This document shows positions 13,013 through 23,345 of a stretch of 30,746 nucleotides of DNA, piece after piece (the stretch's first letter is position 1; the number at the start of each line of letters is the position of its first letter). The stretch comes from CAYUNA01 sp047629355 (GTDB taxonomy: Bacteria; Bacteroidota; Bacteroidia; Chitinophagales; Saprospiraceae), in NCBI GenBank assembly GCA_047629355.1, contig JBLHWU010000055.1:1-30746 (forward strand). The letters are read 5' to 3'. A program made the position numbers and the translations under genes. The notes under the pieces are model-generated. The model saw only the letters and a program-made list of their open reading frames with translations, did not search any database and was not told the DNA's origin.

Positions 13013-16000
13013 ATGAAATACAATTTTCACCACGGTAGGAGCAGACCTTTAGGCTCCTTACAGAATGCTTGTACACAATTTTTTCGGGACATTTCCTGTC
13101 CCAAATTTTCCAATTATTTATCAATTATATTGGTACTGTTTTTTGTCAGTTGGCAAAGTAACAGTTTTGCACAGTGCAATTACAATTTACCGTTTGGAAC
13201 AGGTCCAAGCGTTATAGAATTGACAGGTTTTTATCCACTACCTTATGCTTTTGGAACTAGCTTTGAAACTGTACCAGCAGCTTTAGCAAGTGCGACTATA
13301 ATCCAGAGCAACTTGGATATTACCATTTGTTTCTATGGAGATATGGATAATGCAAATGAAAGTTTTGATGTGGTAATATCAGGTCAAACTTTTTCAACAG
13401 GTGGATTTGGTACGGTACCAACATCAGGAAATCCTCAATGTGTTCCTTTTTCTGTAATGGTTGCTAATGTAGAATCAGATGTTCAAGCAGATGGTGATAT
13501 CGACATTATGTATAATAATTTCGGTAGTGGCTGGAATGGTTCATTTCTCCCTCTCGCTGTCCCCCCCGTTTTTGAAACCTTCAATGCCCAGGTGCAGAGT
13601 GCCACATTTATTTATGATTTGGATTTAGGATTGACGGCAAGTAGTCTGATGGAATGCCAGGACGGTACAAATATCGTTTTTACAACTTCTATTAATCCAA
13701 CAATATTTTCTGGGATTTCTGAAATTAGCATTTCTCCTGCAATGGGAGCTGCATTTACACCTACAAATGCTCCTTTTCCAGTACTACAACCAACTGGTGG
13801 AGTTTTAGATGTTTCAGCTACTGAGCCTAGAAGCTATAATGTTAGATATGATTATACCACGAATGGTTGTACATTCTCTGATTTTGTAACCGTAGAGGTT
13901 TTCCCTACACCAGATGCCAGTTTGCAGGAAACATTATTAGATTGTAGAGGAGCGGGTGATGTTATTAATTTGGAGATCATGTTTGGTAGTGCAGACGTGG
14001 GGGGATCGTTTACTGTCCTAGGTTTAACGGTCATGAATGATACTGAGATTGAAGTTCCTGCTGGTGGTGGATGTTATATGGTGACATATATGGCGCCAAA
14101 TCCAAATACTTGCTCGAATGCGCCTTATACCGATACAAAGGCACTATTAATTACACTTGATGTAGAGGCTGCCTTTACAATATCTGTAACAATACCTGTA
14201 ACAATACCTGAAACAAACTCTCCTGCTTGTTCTGATGGGGGGATGGTAGTGATTAATATTGCAAATAATAGCAATGGTCCTAATCCAATGTTGACACTTG
14301 AAAGTAGTGCAGGTGGTGGACCAACAGGTATTAATTTTGGTGCTCAAAATTTAGCAGGTCCTACGGCGGCTGGGTCTATTACATATACGATTTGTTTAAC
14401 AGAAACAAATAATATTCCTGCTAATTGTGGAGGGTTGCCAGCTGCTGGTTATATACCTTGTACTGACGAAGTTTGTGAAACTTTTGTTGTGTTTAACGAT
14501 GGAGTCGGTTGTGGAGCAAATTCTCCTTTCGTATCAGAATGTCAACCAGACCCTGACGCGGTAGACCCTTGTCCAATTGAAACACAACCTAAATTAGAAC
14601 TGAGTTGCTCTTTTTTTAGTATTCCTACCATTCAAGTTTTGGATGCTAGTTTAGAAGATCCTGGGGTTATTTTTTGTACAGATGATGAAGTTTGTCTTGA
14701 TTGGGAAGGTACAGTAAATGGACTTCAAGGGTTAGCTGGTTCTGGAGCTGGGACAGCTTTGGGTGATTTACCTGGTGTATCAGTCATTTGTAGTGTATTG
14801 GGTTTTAGTATCACTATTCCTTTAATTGTTACAGACATTACAATTGCTCCTTTCGGTAGTTTAGGTGATTTTTGTGATAAATCTATACTTCAATTACTTG
14901 CAGATGCCTTGGCTAGTTCGGTAGGTGGCGATGGCGGTGGTGGTTTTGTTGTTGCAGATACAGATGGTGATGGTCAGTTTGACACCATTTTGGAAGAATA
15001 TGATTTTCCTGCTTTGGGTGTAGCTTGTATTCCTAATAATGTGGAAGGTGCAGGAGTTATCATTGTGAGAAATGTAACTGCTTTTCCATTTTCTCCAAAT
15101 GGATATTGTGGAGATGTTGTGAGCGAAGAGCTTAATTTATTAGAACTTTTGCCAATTGGAGCTATTCCTATTGCAGGTCCGATTATTCGGCAAATATTGG
15201 AAACTGCACAATGCGAAATTCCATTAACTTTTTCTGATGAAGAAACTCGAGTTATTACAGTAATCAATAATTCTGAACCAGAATTTGCTAATTGTAATGA
15301 AACTGGGTATGTTTTTGCCGAAGATTTGTCTTGTAACATCGAAGCTAATTGGTCAGTACCTGTTGTATTTGATGGCTGTACGGGTGGGAATTTACCATAT
15401 CGTGGTGTAACTGCCGGAACAGATGACCAATACTTCGATACTACTTTTGGAAATACTCCTCCTCCAATCGTTGTGCCTACAATGTCAGGTGTTTATCAAA
15501 CTGCTGGACCCGTTGTTGGTTCAAATTTGCCTCCAGGTACTTACATGGTAACTTACACCGCTTATAACTGTTCTGGTGTAGATTCGGAATGTACTTTCCC
15601 TGTGGTTGTGACAACTGGCACACCAGTTTTGGTTTGTCCAAATGACATTACTGTAAACAATGACGTAGATGAATGTGAAGCAGTGGTGACGGGTTTAGAG
15701 CCTATCCGAGGTATTGGATGTTCTTCTGTTATTAATTACAGCATTGTTTTTCCTGCTAATTCAGGCTTTAATGATGTAATGACTTCAACAGTATTTTCAC
15801 CTGGTTCTTTGGGTACACATAATGATCCAAGTGGCATTTCATTTCCTTATGGAGTTACTACGATTACTTATACCATGATGGTTGATATCGATGGTGACGG
15901 CGATACCGATGATGCTGGGGAAACTCAAGTTTGTGATTTTGACATTACCGTTATTGATGAGCAAAAACCAACCGAAATTTGTGTGGACATTACTATTCGT

Positions 16001-19000
16001 TTAGATAATACGGGTAATGAAACCATCTATGCTGTTGACCAGAATGACGATACACCATTTATTGATGGTGGAAGTTTTGACAATTGTGATATTGACCCAG
16101 AAATTTTAATTGCTAAGCCAGGTGGTACTTTTATGGCTTCTCTTAATTATGATTGTATGGAAGCTGGTGGCAACTTGGTTACGCTTCGTGTCACGGATAT
16201 GGACAATAATGTATCTCAATGTCTTGCTGAAGTAATTGTAGAAGATTTTTATACAGAAATTCAATTAGCAATGGACGCTCCAGAGTTGTGTTTGGAAGCG
16301 AATAATCCAGTTCAATTAGACTTTTCAAATTATACAAATATTACTCTTCCTGATGGTACGGTTATCAATCCTAATGATGTTTCAAATAATACATTCTTAG
16401 GAGATACCGAAGGTGGTTTTGGAATCACAGCATTCTTGCCTCATCCTGGTTCTGCTTCAAATGATCCAGGTACGATTACTCCAGCAGGTGTTTATACTCC
16501 AGGTACTGGAACGGGATATGTAGTGGTTTCTTACATGATGGCTTTGCCAGGTGTAGTGATTCCTCAAAATGGAAATTTGGCTTTCGCTGAATGTTTCATC
16601 ATCGTTCACGAATCCTTCGAATTGCGTCAACCCTTAGATATGGCTGATCCAACTTGTGAATGTGGCGACGCAGAAACTCGTACCGTTGATTTGGGTATTT
16701 TAACTGGTGGTTTAGAACCTTATACTATCCAATATGATGGTGTTCGTTTAGATGTGGACGGCGACGGTTTTGCAGATGACGATGATGGACAATACGTTTA
16801 CGATACACCTTTCGGACACGATGTAAATGATTTTCAAGAAGACTTAGGAATTTTACGAGTAGAATACACGCAACCAACTTGGTCATTGACTGTAGTCGAT
16901 GCGCGAGGTTGTGAAATCTTCCGTTCAGGTTCTTGTGACAATGATGATTTGACAGATGGTCCAGAAATTACTTGTCCAACACCGCCAGCTGCACCTTTAG
17001 AAGCGGATGCAGATGCTTGTGATGTCGCTTGGGAGTGGGAACACAACTTGCCGATGGACAACTGTAAAGTAATTATTTATACTTATGAAATAGAAAATCC
17101 TGATGGAACAATTGAAGGTCCATTCAACTTGGAAGCTTTGTTGAATATCTTACCTCCTGGTCCATCAGTAGATTTGTTTACGGCTAATTATGAATTTGAA
17201 TTGGGAACAAGCACCGTTCGCTACTATGCGGAAGATGCAGTGGGTAATTATATCGAATGTGATTTTGAAGTAGAAGTGATTGATGTAATTGCGCCTGTTT
17301 TTATCAATTGCCCATACCCGCCAGTAGTTGAAAATGCAGAATCGGGACATTGCGATGCTTACGTTAATTTCGCGTTACCTTTGGCAAATGACAATTGCTC
17401 AATTCCTGTGGTTACACAAATTGACAATACGGACTTAGTCGTTGGCGACCGTTTCCCTGTTGGTACAACTATTTTGTATTACCAAGCGGAAGACCCTTCA
17501 GGTAATAAAGATACTTGTCAAGTAAAAGTTGTGGTCAATGATTATTGGGTAGTACCGACAATTACTTGCCCTGCGGATGTACTGCAAGCGACTGACCCTT
17601 GGCGTTGCGACGCAGAAGTAAATGGTTTAGCACCAACAATTTCTTCGGTTTGTCAAGATAATTTATCACTTGTTTATGAAGTTTTTTCCGACGCAGCACT
17701 CACCGATAGAGTTTCGTGTGGTGTAAGCGATGCAAGTGGTCAAACTTTTGAAAAAGGCGATTCTTGGGTGAGATATACCGTTAAAAATCAGCCGCTTTTA
17801 TTGATTTCTGAAATTAACCAAAGTGGAGCTGTTGACCAATTGGAAATTACTAATCTTGGTCCAGCCGCTATCGAAATTAGCTGCCTTGAAATTGCCCGTT
17901 TAACTAATAATGCAGCAACCACGGAAACGTTACCTGCTATCACCATGTTACCATCTTTCGCACCGACGGTGTTAAGTGTTGGTCAAGTGATGGTCTTTGA
18001 TTTTATGGCAGATATAGCAACTACAACTCCTGCTTGCTACACCATTTCGTACATGGGAATCACTTGTGATGAAGTGACTGTGAATGGTATGGTAGGCTGT
18101 AACGGATTTACTGGAATGTTGATGAGCGGTGATGTCGCCCGTGATTGTGAAGCGGATTCTGATGATGCTGCCGATTGGCGCCTCGCTGAATTGTGTTTCC
18201 CATTGACTATCGGCGCCTTGAATCCTGAATTGGACGCAATGGCTGACAATGGTACGCAGACTTCTTTACAAAGTGTTTTACCAAACGAAAATACTTGTGT
18301 AGTAAAAGTAACTGTGGCGGATGAAGAAAATCCATTCTGTGGTGAATTAGCTCCTACTGAAAACAACAACGCAGGTGGCGCAATTCTTGTGGTTAGTAAT
18401 GCTACTTGTAATCGTTCGACCCTTAATATTGCAACGGATTGTATCATCGGGTTATTGAATTTTGATTTGAATGGCACGGTTACTCCTGCTAATTCTACCA
18501 TTACTTTAATTAGTCCAGAAGGTAAAGAAATAGTAGTTGCTCAATTGCCGTTCAATACCAATGATTTCTTCTTAGAAAAATCAACAGGCAACTGGGTTTT
18601 GGATGTACAACCAAACGCAGGAGTCGGTCCATTTGCCATCACTGATTGGGCAATAAACATAACTTGTTTACTACCTTTTGATGAGCCAAATGCCAATATA
18701 AACAACGACCCTGGTCAATGTGGAGCGTCTTTCACTTGGAATCATCCTTTCTTTGCAGACAACTGTTTTGAAGGTACTTTAGCAGTGGATTATTCGACAT
18801 TGGATGCAGCTTGTACTCCGCCAGACGGACCAATTGGTAACGACCCGAACGGTATTCTACCGGGATTGGGTGGTTTTGAAGTAACGGAGTTTTTCTGTGT
18901 AGGAACGACGAGTGTTACCTACACCTTGACAGATTTGGCTGGAAATATTCATGAATGCAGCTTTGAGGTAACCGTTGTGGATGCTGAAAATCCGGTGGTG

Positions 19001-22000
19001 GTTTGTCCTACGGATATTATTGTCAATTTAAATGGTGGCGAATGTCGTATTCCTGTTTGTTTTGACCCAGTTTCTACCATGGATAATTGTGCCGTTGTGG
19101 ATACCGTTTCGACGCCGCCTTCTTGTTCAGAATTTGAAATAGGCACGACACTTGTGACCATCGAAATTTTTGATGCAGCGGGCAATAGTGACCTTTGTAC
19201 CTTCAATGTAACCGTTAATGAATTCATTCCAGCTACAACGGAACTGGCTTGTAACGATTTAATTCAAATCAGCCTTGATGCCACTTGTGTGTCGGAAATT
19301 ACGCCAGACATGATTTTCGAAGGGGACAATTACGGTTGTTATGAAAATTATCAAATTACGATAACTGACGGTTTAGCAACTTTGCCAACCAACCCATTTG
19401 TTGGCTTGGATGATGTTGGAGAAACTTACATCGTAAACGTTTTAGACCCAGCAACAGGAAATTCTTGTTGGTCTGAAATTACGATTGAGGATAAATTAAA
19501 TCCTGAAATTGCGTGTCCAGCTGACTTGACTATTTTCTGTAATGAAAGTAAATTCCCAGCAAATACAGGTTTACCAACCTTATTAAGTTGCGAACAAAGT
19601 ACGACGCAGCAGTTCAACGATTTGTTTTCTGACAATCCGCCTTGCGACAATATTCGCGGCGTTTTGGAAAGAACGTTTACCATTACGGACGAATCTGACA
19701 ACTTCGCAGATTGCCAGCAAGTTATTACTATCAAACGCTTGAGTGTTGCTGACGTGACATTCCCGCAAAGCTTTGATGGTTTCGCACAACCAATTTTGAG
19801 TTGTGTTGATTTAGCAAACAATTCAGCGTTGACAGATGTAGCGAACACTGGTTTGCCAACTGTAAATGGTTTATCAATAATGAACCAACCATACTGCGGT
19901 ATTTCGGTAACGATGGAAGAAGATGTGTACCCAACTTGTACGGGTAGCTACGATATTTTGAGAACGTTTAACATCTACGACCCATGTTTGCCAGTAACGG
20001 CGGGTGTGAATCCGTTTAGTTATATTCAGGTAATTAAAGTGGTAGACAATACGCCTCCGGTGATTGAATGTCCACAAGATTATACCGTTAGCACAAACGC
20101 GAGTACGGAATGTTCAGCAACCGAAACGATTTTGGCTGCTACCGTTTCTGACGATTGTTCTTCCACGGAAGTTCATACAGATTTGCCTTCTGGAACTGTT
20201 TTAACCAACGGTGGTTTGGCATTCGATATGGAAGTTGGAACCTACTTGGTCACTTATTATGCTTACGATGATTGTGGCAACTTGGCAACTTGTTCGTTCA
20301 ATTTATCCGTAGCAGACTTGACTTCACCAGTTCCAGTGTGTGATGAAATAACTACGGTTGATTTATCCTCAGATGGCTTGGCAGAAGTTTTTGTAGAAAC
20401 GTTCGATGATGGTTCTTATGACGATTGCTGCTTAGATAGATTAGAAGTGCGACGAATGGAGGACAATTGTAACATCGCAACAAATACGATTTTTGATGGC
20501 TCTGTCACTTTCTGTTGTGAAGATGTAGCGAATTCTCCAATCATGGTGGCTATGCAAGCTGTGGATTGTGTAGGAAATACTAACATCTGTATGATTCAGG
20601 TGATTGTGGAAGATAAATTAGCACCAACAATTGGTTGTCCTGCCAACGCGGAAATTACGTGTGATGAATACGCTGATATTTTCGGTGCAGTGTTATCTGC
20701 TTGTGAAAATACGGATGAAACAGTTGAAGACAATTGCCAATCTGCTGAAATAACAGCGGCTGGCTATGGTACACCATTCGGCTTTGATAATTGCACATTC
20801 AGCATGGATACGACAGTAACGGTTACTTTAAATCAATGTGGAATAGGTAGCATCGTGCGTACTTACAGTATTACGGATGCTTCTGGAAACGGCGGTTTTG
20901 GACCAGCAACTTGTTCGCAGGTCATTGCTATTTCTTTAGTCTCTGATTTCGTAGTAGAATTTCCAGAAAATTTGGAAGGCTTCTGCGATCAGGCGACTCC
21001 TGAGTTTGGTGAACCTGAAATTTTCTTTGAAACTTGTGAGTTGGTAGCGACTTCATTCTCTGATCAATTATTTACAAATGTACCAGGTGCTTGTTTTAAA
21101 GTCGTTCGAGAATGGACCGTAATTAACTGGTGCGTAGTTGGTGACAATATCGACCAAGAAGCAAATGCAATTGAGTTGTCAGAACAAGAATTGAATGAAG
21201 ATTTAGATGGTGACGGGGACTTTGACGAGCGTACTTTTCGTGATTCTTACCGAGGTTTTCCTACATCGGATAATGACCCAGATGCAGATGACTGGGATGG
21301 TTTTATCACTTATCAGCAGCACGTCAAAGTAATTGACAATGAAGCACCAGTGATTAACTCAACTTTTGTAGTGACTGATTTGTGCATTTTGAATGGAAAT
21401 GACGGAACAGATAATGACTTCTCTGATTGTGTGTTTACAGGTATTTTACCGACACCAACTTATGAAGATTGTACGTTGGCAGTAGAAGCATTTGACGATG
21501 AAGGTAATCCAATTATTAATGAATTGACCATTACTGCGGAAGTTTTTGACATGGATGGAAACATCATTTCGAACTCGGTTAATGTGAGTGACTTAGAAGT
21601 TGGAACTTACAGCGTTCGCTACTTGGCGAATGATATGTGTGGCAATTCAACAATAACAGAGTTTATGTTCAATGTTACTGATTGTAAATTTCCAACTCCA
21701 TATTGTAAAGACGGTTTGGTCATCACTTTAATGGCAATCAACGATCCGAACAATACGAGTTTTGAAAACATGATTGAAATTTGGGCGACTGATTTTGACG
21801 AAGGTAGTTACGACAACTGTGCTGGAGATGTACAAGTAAGTTTATCTTCAGATGTCAACGATGTTAACGCCGTTTATAACTGCGATAACTTAGGTGAAAA
21901 TACAGTAGAATTATGGGTAACGGATGCTTCTGGAAATCAGGATTTCTGTGAAACATTTGTCATTATTCAAGCACCATTTGGTGGTTGTGATTTGGAAGAC

Positions 22001-23221
22001 GCACTTATAGTTGGTGAAATTACCAACTCAGAGGACGAAGGCGTGCAAGATGTAACGGTTGGCTTTAATAGCAATAATGGCTTTACTACATCATACACGA
22101 CTAACTCGACGGGTAATTTCACGATGGGTGTTCCATTAGGTGGCGATTATACGATTACACCAGCGAAAGATATTAACTATCACAACGGTGTTACTACTTT
22201 TGATTTAGTAAATATTAGTAAGCACATTTTGAACATTGAATATTTAGATACTCCTTACAAAATGATTGCTGCCGATGTTAATAATTCACAAGGTATCACA
22301 ACGTTGGATTTGGTTCAATTACGTAAATTAATCCTTAATATCGACACGGAATTTAGCAACAATACCAGCTGGCGTTTCGTCGATAAAGGGTACGTTTTTC
22401 CAGACTCAACCAATCCTTGGGCGGAAGCTTTCCCAGAGGTTTTGAATTTAAATAATTTAATGACGAATCAAACTGCTTTAGACTTCATCGGTATCAAAAT
22501 CGGTGACACCAATGGCAGTGCCCAAGCTAATCAGCTATTAGGTGCAGACGACCGTTCATTCGGAAAATTAGACATCAACGTAGCTGACCAACGAGTAACT
22601 GCTGGCGAAATCGTAACCGTTGAATTCAATGCAGCGGACTTTAACCACTTCGGTTATCAGTTCACGTTAGCGTTTGAAAACATGACGTTTGTGGACTTGA
22701 AAGAAGGTTTGGCAACGACTGAAAACTTTGGATTGCACTTATTGGAAGAAGGCATTTTGACGACAAGCTGGCACGAAGCGGCGGCGAGAGAAATGAAGGA
22801 TGCAACCTTGTTTACCGCTACTTTCCAAACAACGGCAGCTGGTCAACTGAGTGATTTCTTGAGGATCTGTCCAACGCACACGGTAGGAGAAGCGTATGCA
22901 GCCAACGGTGATTTGCAAGCTGTGAATTTGAACTTTGAAAATGCAGGCATCACTGAAAAATTCGAGTTGTATCAAAACTTCCCGAATCCATTCGATGACC
23001 AAACCAGCATCCGTTTCTACTTGCCAACGGCAGAAGACGGTACATTGACTATCACTGATATTGATGGAAAAGTCATTCACGAAGTCAAAGACAACTTCAA
23101 AGAAGGACTTAATCAAATCAATTTAAATAGAGAAAGTATGGGCAGCTACGGCGTCCTTTATTACCAATTGAGTACCCAGAATTACAGCGCAACCAGACGC
23201 ATGGTTTTCATTGGTCAATAG
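13013..23221 (+). CDS. Giant multi-HYR, Cys-rich surface protein with dockerin/cohesin-like tail and T9SS type A signal
   Basis: Secreted giant of about 3402 aa. N-terminus: an unusually long signal peptide (about 53 residues, hydrophobic core LSIILVLFFVSW, cleavage after SFAQ). Then Cys-rich beta domains and many HYR (hyalin) units, for example near residues 868, 1427, 1516, 1992, 2168, 2347 and 2537, each with a start like APVFINCP, VVVCPTDI or IECPQDYT and an end like GTTxVTYxAxDxxGNxxxCxFxVxV. A lamin-tail-like domain (about 1593-1753) and a P-domain-like stretch (about 1789-1890) are inserted between HYR parts. Four calcium-loop-like DxDGDG segments occur. C-terminus: carboxypeptidase-regulatory-like domain, dockerin-like EF-hand pair (about 3058-3115), cohesin-like domain, and the Por sorting domain (about 3319-3402, LYQNFPNPF). 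I chose the ATG at 13013; an in-frame ATG at 12929 would add 28 residues. Role as adhesin or matrix protein is inference. Confidence 0.92.
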   Translation: MKYNFHHGRSRPLGSLQNACTQFFRDISCPKFSNYLSIILVLFFVSWQSNSFAQCNYNLPFGTGPSVIELTGFYPLPYAFGTSFETVPAALASATIIQSNLDITICFYGDMDNANESFDVVISGQTFSTGGFGTVPTSGNPQCVPFSVMVANVESDVQADGDIDIMYNNFGSGWNGSFLPLAVPPVFETFNAQVQSATFIYDLDLGLTASSLMECQDGTNIVFTTSINPTIFSGISEISISPAMGAAFTPTNAPFPVLQPTGGVLDVSATEPRSYNVRYDYTTNGCTFSDFVTVEVFPTPDASLQETLLDCRGAGDVINLEIMFGSADVGGSFTVLGLTVMNDTEIEVPAGGGCYMVTYMAPNPNTCSNAPYTDTKALLITLDVEAAFTISVTIPVTIPETNSPACSDGGMVVINIANNSNGPNPMLTLESSAGGGPTGINFGAQNLAGPTAAGSITYTICLTETNNIPANCGGLPAAGYIPCTDEVCETFVVFNDGVGCGANSPFVSECQPDPDAVDPCPIETQPKLELSCSFFSIPTIQVLDASLEDPGVIFCTDDEVCLDWEGTVNGLQGLAGSGAGTALGDLPGVSVICSVLGFSITIPLIVTDITIAPFGSLGDFCDKSILQLLADALASSVGGDGGGGFVVADTDGDGQFDTILEEYDFPALGVACIPNNVEGAGVIIVRNVTAFPFSPNGYCGDVVSEELNLLELLPIGAIPIAGPIIRQILETAQCEIPLTFSDEETRVITVINNSEPEFANCNETGYVFAEDLSCNIEANWSVPVVFDGCTGGNLPYRGVTAGTDDQYFDTTFGNTPPPIVVPTMSGVYQTAGPVVGSNLPPGTYMVTYTAYNCSGVDSECTFPVVVTTGTPVLVCPNDITVNNDVDECEAVVTGLEPIRGIGCSSVINYSIVFPANSGFNDVMTSTVFSPGSLGTHNDPSGISFPYGVTTITYTMMVDIDGDGDTDDAGETQVCDFDITVIDEQKPTEICVDITIRLDNTGNETIYAVDQNDDTPFIDGGSFDNCDIDPEILIAKPGGTFMASLNYDCMEAGGNLVTLRVTDMDNNVSQCLAEVIVEDFYTEIQLAMDAPELCLEANNPVQLDFSNYTNITLPDGTVINPNDVSNNTFLGDTEGGFGITAFLPHPGSASNDPGTITPAGVYTPGTGTGYVVVSYMMALPGVVIPQNGNLAFAECFIIVHESFELRQPLDMADPTCECGDAETRTVDLGILTGGLEPYTIQYDGVRLDVDGDGFADDDDGQYVYDTPFGHDVNDFQEDLGILRVEYTQPTWSLTVVDARGCEIFRSGSCDNDDLTDGPEITCPTPPAAPLEADADACDVAWEWEHNLPMDNCKVIIYTYEIENPDGTIEGPFNLEALLNILPPGPSVDLFTANYEFELGTSTVRYYAEDAVGNYIECDFEVEVIDVIAPVFINCPYPPVVENAESGHCDAYVNFALPLANDNCSIPVVTQIDNTDLVVGDRFPVGTTILYYQAEDPSGNKDTCQVKVVVNDYWVVPTITCPADVLQATDPWRCDAEVNGLAPTISSVCQDNLSLVYEVFSDAALTDRVSCGVSDASGQTFEKGDSWVRYTVKNQPLLLISEINQSGAVDQLEITNLGPAAIEISCLEIARLTNNAATTETLPAITMLPSFAPTVLSVGQVMVFDFMADIATTTPACYTISYMGITCDEVTVNGMVGCNGFTGMLMSGDVARDCEADSDDAADWRLAELCFPLTIGALNPELDAMADNGTQTSLQSVLPNENTCVVKVTVADEENPFCGELAPTENNNAGGAILVVSNATCNRSTLNIATDCIIGLLNFDLNGTVTPANSTITLISPEGKEIVVAQLPFNTNDFFLEKSTGNWVLDVQPNAGVGPFAITDWAINITCLLPFDEPNANINNDPGQCGASFTWNHPFFADNCFEGTLAVDYSTLDAACTPPDGPIGNDPNGILPGLGGFEVTEFFCVGTTSVTYTLTDLAGNIHECSFEVTVVDAENPVVVCPTDIIVNLNGGECRIPVCFDPVSTMDNCAVVDTVSTPPSCSEFEIGTTLVTIEIFDAAGNSDLCTFNVTVNEFIPATTELACNDLIQISLDATCVSEITPDMIFEGDNYGCYENYQITITDGLATLPTNPFVGLDDVGETYIVNVLDPATGNSCWSEITIEDKLNPEIACPADLTIFCNESKFPANTGLPTLLSCEQSTTQQFNDLFSDNPPCDNIRGVLERTFTITDESDNFADCQQVITIKRLSVADVTFPQSFDGFAQPILSCVDLANNSALTDVANTGLPTVNGLSIMNQPYCGISVTMEEDVYPTCTGSYDILRTFNIYDPCLPVTAGVNPFSYIQVIKVVDNTPPVIECPQDYTVSTNASTECSATETILAATVSDDCSSTEVHTDLPSGTVLTNGGLAFDMEVGTYLVTYYAYDDCGNLATCSFNLSVADLTSPVPVCDEITTVDLSSDGLAEVFVETFDDGSYDDCCLDRLEVRRMEDNCNIATNTIFDGSVTFCCEDVANSPIMVAMQAVDCVGNTNICMIQVIVEDKLAPTIGCPANAEITCDEYADIFGAVLSACENTDETVEDNCQSAEITAAGYGTPFGFDNCTFSMDTTVTVTLNQCGIGSIVRTYSITDASGNGGFGPATCSQVIAISLVSDFVVEFPENLEGFCDQATPEFGEPEIFFETCELVATSFSDQLFTNVPGACFKVVREWTVINWCVVGDNIDQEANAIELSEQELNEDLDGDGDFDERTFRDSYRGFPTSDNDPDADDWDGFITYQQHVKVIDNEAPVINSTFVVTDLCILNGNDGTDNDFSDCVFTGILPTPTYEDCTLAVEAFDDEGNPIINELTITAEVFDMDGNIISNSVNVSDLEVGTYSVRYLANDMCGNSTITEFMFNVTDCKFPTPYCKDGLVITLMAINDPNNTSFENMIEIWATDFDEGSYDNCAGDVQVSLSSDVNDVNAVYNCDNLGENTVELWVTDASGNQDFCETFVIIQAPFGGCDLEDALIVGEITNSEDEGVQDVTVGFNSNNGFTTSYTTNSTGNFTMGVPLGGDYTITPAKDINYHNGVTTFDLVNISKHILNIEYLDTPYKMIAADVNNSQGITTLDLVQLRKLILNIDTEFSNNTSWRFVDKGYVFPDSTNPWAEAFPEVLNLNNLMTNQTALDFIGIKIGDTNGSAQANQLLGADDRSFGKLDINVADQRVTAGEIVTVEFNAADFNHFGYQFTLAFENMTFVDLKEGLATTENFGLHLLEEGILTTSWHEAAAREMKDATLFTATFQTTAAGQLSDFLRICPTHTVGEAYAANGDLQAVNLNFENAGITEKFELYQNFPNPFDDQTSIRFYLPTAEDGTLTITDIDGKVIHEVKDNFKEGLNQINLNRESMGSYGVLYYQLSTQNYSATRRMVFIGQ
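17788..18270 (+). other. Lamin-tail-like domain inserted into a HYR unit
   Basis: Within the HYR giant, the stretch starting LLLISEINQ and DQLEITNLGPAAIEISCLEI has the pattern of lamin-tail (LTD) domains (LxISEI...xxxELxNxGxxxxxLxxxxL). It separates the HYR strand FEKGDSWVRYTVKNQ from the HYR closing strand NTCVVKVTVADEENPFC. Confidence 0.55.
18376..18680 (+). other. P-domain-like (proprotein convertase) segment
   Basis: Within the HYR giant, LLNFDLNGTVTPANSTITLI-SPEGKEIVV and then GNWVLDVQPNAGVGPFAITD-WAINI follow the P/Homo B pattern (ITLxSPxGxxxxL...GxWxLxVxDxAxxxxGxLxxWxLxI). No subtilisin-type catalytic domain is present in this protein. Confidence 0.5.
22001..23218 (+). repeat. Shared C-terminal module, copy 1
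   Basis: Codes for the regulatory-like beta domain, the dockerin-like pair (DINYHNGVTTFDLVNISKHI and DVNNSQGITTLDLVQLRKLI), the linker with SWRFV and NPWAEAFPE, the cohesin-like domain (VTVEFNAADFNHFGYQFTL) and the T9SS type A signal. It is colinear with 28950-30170 in the next gene, including the identical peptide NQLLGADDR. A duplicated or exchanged gene end. Confidence 0.85.
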
Positions 23222-23239
23222 TTTTAAATGTGTAACTAG

Positions 23240-23275
23240 TTAAGGGTGTTACTTCTAGTAACGCCCTTAATTTAG
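23240..23275 (+). terminator. Terminator-like hairpin between the two giant genes
   Basis: TTAAGGGTGTTACT (23240-23253) pairs with AGTAACGCCCTTAA (23257-23270), 14 bp with one G-T and a TCT loop, followed by TTTAG. The T-tract is short, so termination may be partial and allow read-through to the next giant gene 76 bp on. Confidence 0.7.
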
Positions 23276-23345
23276 TACAAACTTTCCAAAAATAATTCAA
23301 TCAATTCCGACAATTTATTTGTTAAAAATTGCTATAAAATAATCC

